Assembly (NCBI GenBank): GCA_035765415.1
Contig: DASTXR010000086.1
Coordinates: forward strand, 1-64,000
Length of the DNA stretch: 64,000 bases
Reading direction: 5' to 3'
From: CADEED01 sp035765415
GTDB lineage: Bacteria > Pseudomonadota > Gammaproteobacteria > Steroidobacterales > Steroidobacteraceae
Made by a program: the position numbers and the translations under genes. The notes under the pieces were generated by a model. It did not search any database. It saw nothing but the letters and a program-made list of their open reading frames with translations, and was not told the DNA's origin. Below, piece after piece: positions 60,104 through 64,000 of the stretch. The first letter of the stretch is position 1. Each line of letters opens with the position of its first letter.

Positions 60104-61390
60104 ATGGCCCCCAAGGTTGTGCCTATCAATCGCATTTCCGGCGCCGCGATGGACCAGCCGCTGCCGAAGCGGCAGCGAAATCTCATCGTGGTTGCCGCGT
60201 GCCTGCTGCTGCCCATCCTGGTGGCCGCGGCGTTCTGGCAACTGGTGCCGCGCGGATTGCGCGTGGCGGAGATGGATCTGCGCATCGCCACGGTCAGGCA
60301 GGATTTGTTCCGCAACGATCTCGTGATGCGCGCGTCGGCCGAGCCGCTGCATTCGGTGATGCTCGATGCATTTCAGTCCGGCCGCGTGGAAGAGGTGCTG
60401 GCCCGCGACGGTGAGCTCGTGGCGCAGGGGGCGCTGTTGTTTCGGCTGTCGAATCCGCAGCTGCGCCTCGAGCTCGTGGCGCGCGAGGCGGATCGTGCGC
60501 AGCAGATTTCCAACCTGTCGATACTGCGGGTCGCCATCGAGAGCGGCGAGACCGAGCACCGGCGCCGGCTGCTGGATCAGAATTTCGCGTTGGCGCAGGC
60601 GCGCAAGCAGCACGCGCGCCTCGCGCCGCTGGCGAAGGAAGGCGTGGTGTCGGCGGCGGCGCTCGAGGAATCCCTGGATCGCGTGGCTCGCGAAACGCAG
60701 GCGCTCGAAGACGAGCAGACCCGATTCGCGGTCGAGGCGCGCATCAAGCGCGATGGCGCGAAGCAGATGGAGCGCGCCATCGAGCGGCTCGATGCCGGGC
60801 TCAAGGTGGTGAACGAGTCCATCGACGGACTTGCGGTGCGAGCGCCCATCGCCGGCCGGCTCACCGACTTCCACCTGCAGCTCGGTGAAATCGTGAAGTC
60901 CGATCAGCACATCGGGCGCATCGACCAGCCCGGCGCGGTCAAGCTTGCGGCCCTGGTCGACGAGTTTTTCCTCGACGGGCTGGCGGCGGGCAAAGAGGGC
61001 ATGGCCAGTGTGAACGGCCGCGACTATCCAGTGGTCGTCAGCCGGGTATTTCCACAGGTGGCGAACGGCCGCTTCAGCATCGAACTGCTGTTCGTGAACG
61101 ACGCGCCGGCCGACATGAGCCCGGGGCAGAGTACGGAAACGCGCATCACGCTGGGTGAGACCAGTCCGGGACTCATCCTGCCCAACGACTCTTTCGTCAA
61201 CGACACCGGCGGCGCCTGGGTGTTCGTGTTGTCGCCCGATGGCAGGAGCGCCACGCGGCGAACCATCCGCACCGGCCGCCGCAACAACCGCCAGGTCGAG
61301 ATCGCCTCCGGTCTCGCGGCCGGCGAGCGCGTCATCGTTTCCAACTACGGCACGTTCGGCAAGGTCGAGCGCCTGCAAATCGCCAGATAA
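60104..61390 (+). CDS. Periplasmic adaptor (membrane fusion) subunit of an ABC efflux system, MacA-like
   Basis: 428 residues. A single N-terminal membrane helix (about 27-46, LIVVAACLLLPILVAAAFWQ) anchors it; then come a lipoyl-like half (GRVEEVLARDGELVAQGALL), a long helical hairpin (about 130-235, Arg/Glu/Ala-rich), the second lipoyl half (VRAPIAGRLTDFHLQLGEIV) and beta-barrel domain, and a membrane-proximal end (SNYGTFGKVERLQI). The ATG at 60104 has AGGG before it; Met16 at 60149 has no ribosome site. It links the MacB-type permease downstream to an outer-membrane factor not in the window. The substrate is unknown. Confidence 0.87.
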   Translation: MAPKVVPINRISGAAMDQPLPKRQRNLIVVAACLLLPILVAAAFWQLVPRGLRVAEMDLRIATVRQDLFRNDLVMRASAEPLHSVMLDAFQSGRVEEVLARDGELVAQGALLFRLSNPQLRLELVAREADRAQQISNLSILRVAIESGETEHRRRLLDQNFALAQARKQHARLAPLAKEGVVSAAALEESLDRVARETQALEDEQTRFAVEARIKRDGAKQMERAIERLDAGLKVVNESIDGLAVRAPIAGRLTDFHLQLGEIVKSDQHIGRIDQPGAVKLAALVDEFFLDGLAAGKEGMASVNGRDYPVVVSRVFPQVANGRFSIELLFVNDAPADMSPGQSTETRITLGETSPGLILPNDSFVNDTGGAWVFVLSPDGRSATRRTIRTGRRNNRQVEIASGLAAGERVIVSNYGTFGKVERLQIAR

Positions 61391-61401
61391 CGAGGGGACT
61401 C

Positions 61402-62061
61402 ATGCTCAAGTTCGTCAACACCACCAAGAAGTTCGTCGGCGGCGAAGTCGTCACCACGGCGCTCAACAACATCAATCTCGAGGTCGGGGCGGGCGAATAC
61501 CTGGCCGTCACGGGTCCTTCGGGCTGCGGCAAGACGACGCTGCTGTCCATCATCGGCATGCTCGATACACCGGATGGCGGCGAGTACTGGTTCGACGGCC
61601 AGAACGTGGCGGGTTATCGCGAGGACCAGCTCAACGCGCTTCGCCGCGGACGCATCGGATTCATCTTCCAAAGCTTCAACCTCATCGAGGAGTTGACGGT
61701 GGAAGAGAACGTGGAGCTGGCGCTGAAATACACCAGCGCATCGGCGGCCCAGCGCAGCGAGCGCGTGGCGCAGATGCTGGACAAGTTGGGCGTGGCTCAT
61801 CGCGCCAGACATCGTCCCTCGCAACTCTCCGGCGGCCAGCAGCAGCGCGTGGCCGTGGCGCGCGCTCTGGTCACGCGTCCGGCGGTGTTGTTAGCCGACG
61901 AACCCACGGGCAACCTCGATTCGGCGCATGGCGAGGAGGTCATGGAGCTGCTGCAGCAGATCAACGAAGAGGGTACGACCATCGTCATGGTCACCCACTC
62001 GCCGGCGCATGCCGCGCGCGCCAGGCGCACGGTGGGGCTGCTCGACGGGGCCATCGTATGA
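61402..62061 (+). CDS. MacB/LolD-type ABC transporter ATPase
   Basis: 219 residues, the usual length for stand-alone LolD/MacB ATPase domains. Walker A GPSGCGKTT (near 40-48), signature LSGGQQQRVAVARAL, Walker B VLLADEPTGNLD and the H-loop in VMVTHSP are complete. It drives the mechanotransmission type of transport in which the permease has a large periplasmic domain. It starts 11 bases after the adaptor gene, and its stop overlaps the permease start (ATGA). Confidence 0.94.
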   Translation: MLKFVNTTKKFVGGEVVTTALNNINLEVGAGEYLAVTGPSGCGKTTLLSIIGMLDTPDGGEYWFDGQNVAGYREDQLNALRRGRIGFIFQSFNLIEELTVEENVELALKYTSASAAQRSERVAQMLDKLGVAHRARHRPSQLSGGQQQRVAVARALVTRPAVLLADEPTGNLDSAHGEEVMELLQQINEEGTTIVMVTHSPAHAARARRTVGLLDGAIV

Positions 62062-64000
62062 AGAAGCTGGGGCTGGCGGTCGGCATCGCCGCATTCCTGC
62101 TGTTGGCGGGTTTTGCCCGCTACTCGTGGACTTACAACGCGCACGTGCCGGACGCCAGGCATGTATACGTCGTCAATCACCGCCTGAATATCGAAGCGGG
62201 CCGGCGCTGGTGGGACAAGGTGCCGATGTCGCTGCGCGAAGCGGCGCGTGCGATACCGGGTGTCACCGACGTGACGGCCTACGTCGCATGGTTCCCGCTC
62301 AACATCGAAGTGGAAGGGCAGCTTCACAAGATGAAGAGCCTGACCGTGTTGCCCGGCTTCTCCGAGATGCTGGGGCTGCAGGCGATCAAGGGCGATCTGG
62401 CCAGTGCGCTCACGCGCCCCGATGCCTTTGCGTTGACCGAGTCCGCCGCGATGCGCCTCTTCGGCACCACGGATGTGGTGGGGCGCGCATTCCTCTTGAA
62501 CTCCGTGGAGACCAGGAGCGTTGCGAGCATCGCCGCAATCCTGCGCGATCCGCCGGCGAACACCACGATTCCTTTCGACAGCCTGAATGGCGTGAACCTT
62601 GGTCTCGTGCCGCCCATGTTTCGCGATGAAGCGCTGCATGGCCAGATGGGATGGCCGGGACATGTGCTCATTCGCCTGCACGCCGATGCATCGGTGGCGG
62701 CGGTGCAGGAAGCCCTGCAGACGTTCACCGACAAGGAAGTCCTGAGACTCAACCTGCCGCCGGCGGCCATGGCGGCGCTGGGCGGATCCAAGGTGATGGA
62801 CATCCGGCTGACGCCCCTGCGCGAGGCGTACTTCGACCGCAACGTGGTGGTCGACTCCCACACTCTGGGAGTGGATCGCGGCGATCGCACGGTGGTGGCC
62901 GGGCTGATGGCGATCGCGGTGCTGATCCTGGTGCTGGCGGCCATCAACTACATGAACCTCGCCACCATTCGCGTGATCCGGCGGCAGCGCGAAATCGGGA
63001 TGCGCAAGGTGCTGGGTATCGGCAACGGCCGGCTCGCGTTCCAGTTCCTCGCGGAATCACTGCGCGAGTCGCTGCTCGCCGCCGCCATCGGACTCACGCT
63101 CGCCGTGCTCGCGCTGCCGTTGCTCGGCGAGCTCGCGAACCGTGATCTTGCTCCCATGCTCTCGGTGGCCAACATCGCGGTGGCCGTGGGCGTCGGCCTG
63201 GCCGTGGGGCTGCTGGTGTCTATCTACCCCGCATGGGTCGCGTTCCACGTGCGTCCGGCGCAGGTGCTGGCCGGCCGACCCGGTACGGAATCCCTGCCCG
63301 CGCGCAGGCTGCGCCAGGTCTTGTCCGTGCTGCAGGTGGCCGCGGCCATGGGACTCGCCAGCTTCACGCTGGCGGTCGCCTGGCAAACGCGGTTCGCCAT
63401 CAACGGTTCACCCGGCTTCGATCCGACCTCGATGCTGATCTTCGAGATGAACGAAGGGCGCAAGCTGGAAGCGGACAAAACCACGCAAGGCTTCATCGCC
63501 GCGCTCCGGCAGCAGCCGGCGATAGCCGGGGTCGCGCTATCTGTCGATGCGGTCGGGCGCACGCGCAACCTCTGGAGCCAGGAGCTCAGGCGCGAAGGTG
63601 GCCAACCCGTCACGTTCGAAATGCGGGAGCTCAGCCCGCAGTTCTTCGAGGAGTATGGCATCCGGCCCCTCGCCGGCAGGTTGTTTGATCCGAAGCTCGA
63701 CAAGGACGACGCGGCGGAGCCGGTCGTGCTCAACGAGATTGCCGCGCGCGAGCTGGGCTTCGCGTCCGCGCAGCAGGCGGTGGGCAGCATCGTGCTCGCG
63801 AGAGGGCCGTTCCAGGAGAAGGTGGACACGATGCGCGTCATCGGCATCGCGCCAGAGCTCAGGCTTCGCTCGTTGCGCGAGCCGCCGGCGGCGGTTGGCT
63901 ATCACCTGTGGTCGGGCGGCATGACCGTGACCGTGCGCGCCCGCGGCTCCGTGGCCGACGCCGCGACCGCCGTGCGCAACTTGTGGCCCAGGTATTTTCC
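62058..64000 (+). CDS. FtsX/MacB-type ABC transporter permease, 3' end outside window
   Basis: Open from the ATG at 62058 to the window end, about 647 residues and continuing. The N-terminal helix (LGLAVGIAAFLLLAGFARYS) is followed by a periplasmic MacB_PCD domain (about 30-265), a cluster of three membrane helices (about 275-400, with NYMNLATIRVIRRQREIGMR, the FtsX core signature) and then a second helix and periplasmic domain (about 420 on, MLIFEMNEGRK). Two repeats of helix plus periplasmic domain mark the duplicated, about 800-residue permeases found in such tripartite operons. With the adaptor and ATPase it should expel a periplasmic substrate. Confidence 0.9.
   Translation, partial: MKKLGLAVGIAAFLLLAGFARYSWTYNAHVPDARHVYVVNHRLNIEAGRRWWDKVPMSLREAARAIPGVTDVTAYVAWFPLNIEVEGQLHKMKSLTVLPGFSEMLGLQAIKGDLASALTRPDAFALTESAAMRLFGTTDVVGRAFLLNSVETRSVASIAAILRDPPANTTIPFDSLNGVNLGLVPPMFRDEALHGQMGWPGHVLIRLHADASVAAVQEALQTFTDKEVLRLNLPPAAMAALGGSKVMDIRLTPLREAYFDRNVVVDSHTLGVDRGDRTVVAGLMAIAVLILVLAAINYMNLATIRVIRRQREIGMRKVLGIGNGRLAFQFLAESLRESLLAAAIGLTLAVLALPLLGELANRDLAPMLSVANIAVAVGVGLAVGLLVSIYPAWVAFHVRPAQVLAGRPGTESLPARRLRQVLSVLQVAAAMGLASFTLAVAWQTRFAINGSPGFDPTSMLIFEMNEGRKLEADKTTQGFIAALRQQPAIAGVALSVDAVGRTRNLWSQELRREGGQPVTFEMRELSPQFFEEYGIRPLAGRLFDPKLDKDDAAEPVVLNEIAARELGFASAQQAVGSIVLARGPFQEKVDTMRVIGIAPELRLRSLREPPAAVGYHLWSGGMTVTVRARGSVADAATAVRNLWPRYF

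Noticed and set aside
1..64000. CRISPR arrays, insertion sequences, tRNA or rRNA genes, prophage
   Set aside because: No spaced identical repeats, transposase or integrase motifs, tRNA-like cloverleaf or rRNA segments were noticed on reading; without a search tool a short tRNA could still be missed.

Overview
The window is GC-rich, densely packed bacterial DNA with about 59 protein genes, no rRNA, tRNA, CRISPR array or insertion sequence that I could see, and no gap over 300 bases. The gene content (a TonB-dependent receptor beside aromatic catabolism, Tat-exported GH95 and GH127 glycosidases, LytTR two-component pairs, FtsX/MacB-type efflux, a CheB/CheR-hybrid kinase) suggests a free-living Gammaproteobacterium, possibly of the Steroidobacter/Nevskia group. 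That placement is inference, not a match to a named genome.

Layout. 1-7.9 kb: the end of a MetE-like methyltransferase, then a TonB receptor, pobA (4-hydroxybenzoate hydroxylase), an aromatic-acid MFS symporter and a two-subunit molybdenum hydroxylase, all on + and nearly abutting: uptake and ring hydroxylation of aromatic compounds. 7.9-11.1 kb: LytS/LytTR pair, YdeI-like protein, GST. 11.2-14 kb: exported di-heme cytochrome c facing a hybrid kinase. 14-16.6 kb: folE overlapping a Tat-exported GH127. 16.6-20.5 kb: PoxB-like enzyme divergent from a TrxR-like flavoprotein with a degenerate NADPH motif, then a Tyr/Gly/Gln-rich BON protein with a sigma-E-like promoter. 20.5-26.1 kb: a short-chain dehydrogenase remnant, an isochorismatase-type hydrolase, and a minus-strand stress operon (ferritin-like protein, KatE, SRPBCC, zinc alcohol dehydrogenase). 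26.3-32 kb: a fatty-acid desaturase and a 1518-residue CheB/CheR/PAS/kinase/receiver protein.

32.1-45.2 kb is the accessory part: ccdAB, a DUF899-DUF2182 operon divergent from a TPR/winged-helix regulator with a small beta-propeller, a structured leader with an intrinsic terminator, hsp20, a SnoaL-like protein, a DUF1989 protein, an esterase, an SRAP protein, a tail-anchored HEXXH protein of lower GC, an RCC1-repeat protein, and an AbrB-like/nucleotidyltransferase pair with a near-leaderless promoter. 45.3-47.9 kb: a DrrAB-type ABC exporter and an exported hydrolase. 47.9-56 kb: a chloroperoxidase-like hydrolase divergent from GH95, an FAD monooxygenase divergent from a TPR protein, and an operon of membrane-anchored quinone reductase plus a short acyl-CoA dehydrogenase-like protein. 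56.2-64 kb: a second LytS/LytTR pair, a TPR-GGDEF cyclase, and a MacAB-like efflux operon (adaptor, ATPase, permease) that runs off the window.

The candidates most worth a second look are the AbrB-like/nucleotidyltransferase pair, the HEXXH tail-anchored protein, the 36.4 kb leader, and the TrxR-like protein lacking a normal NADPH site.
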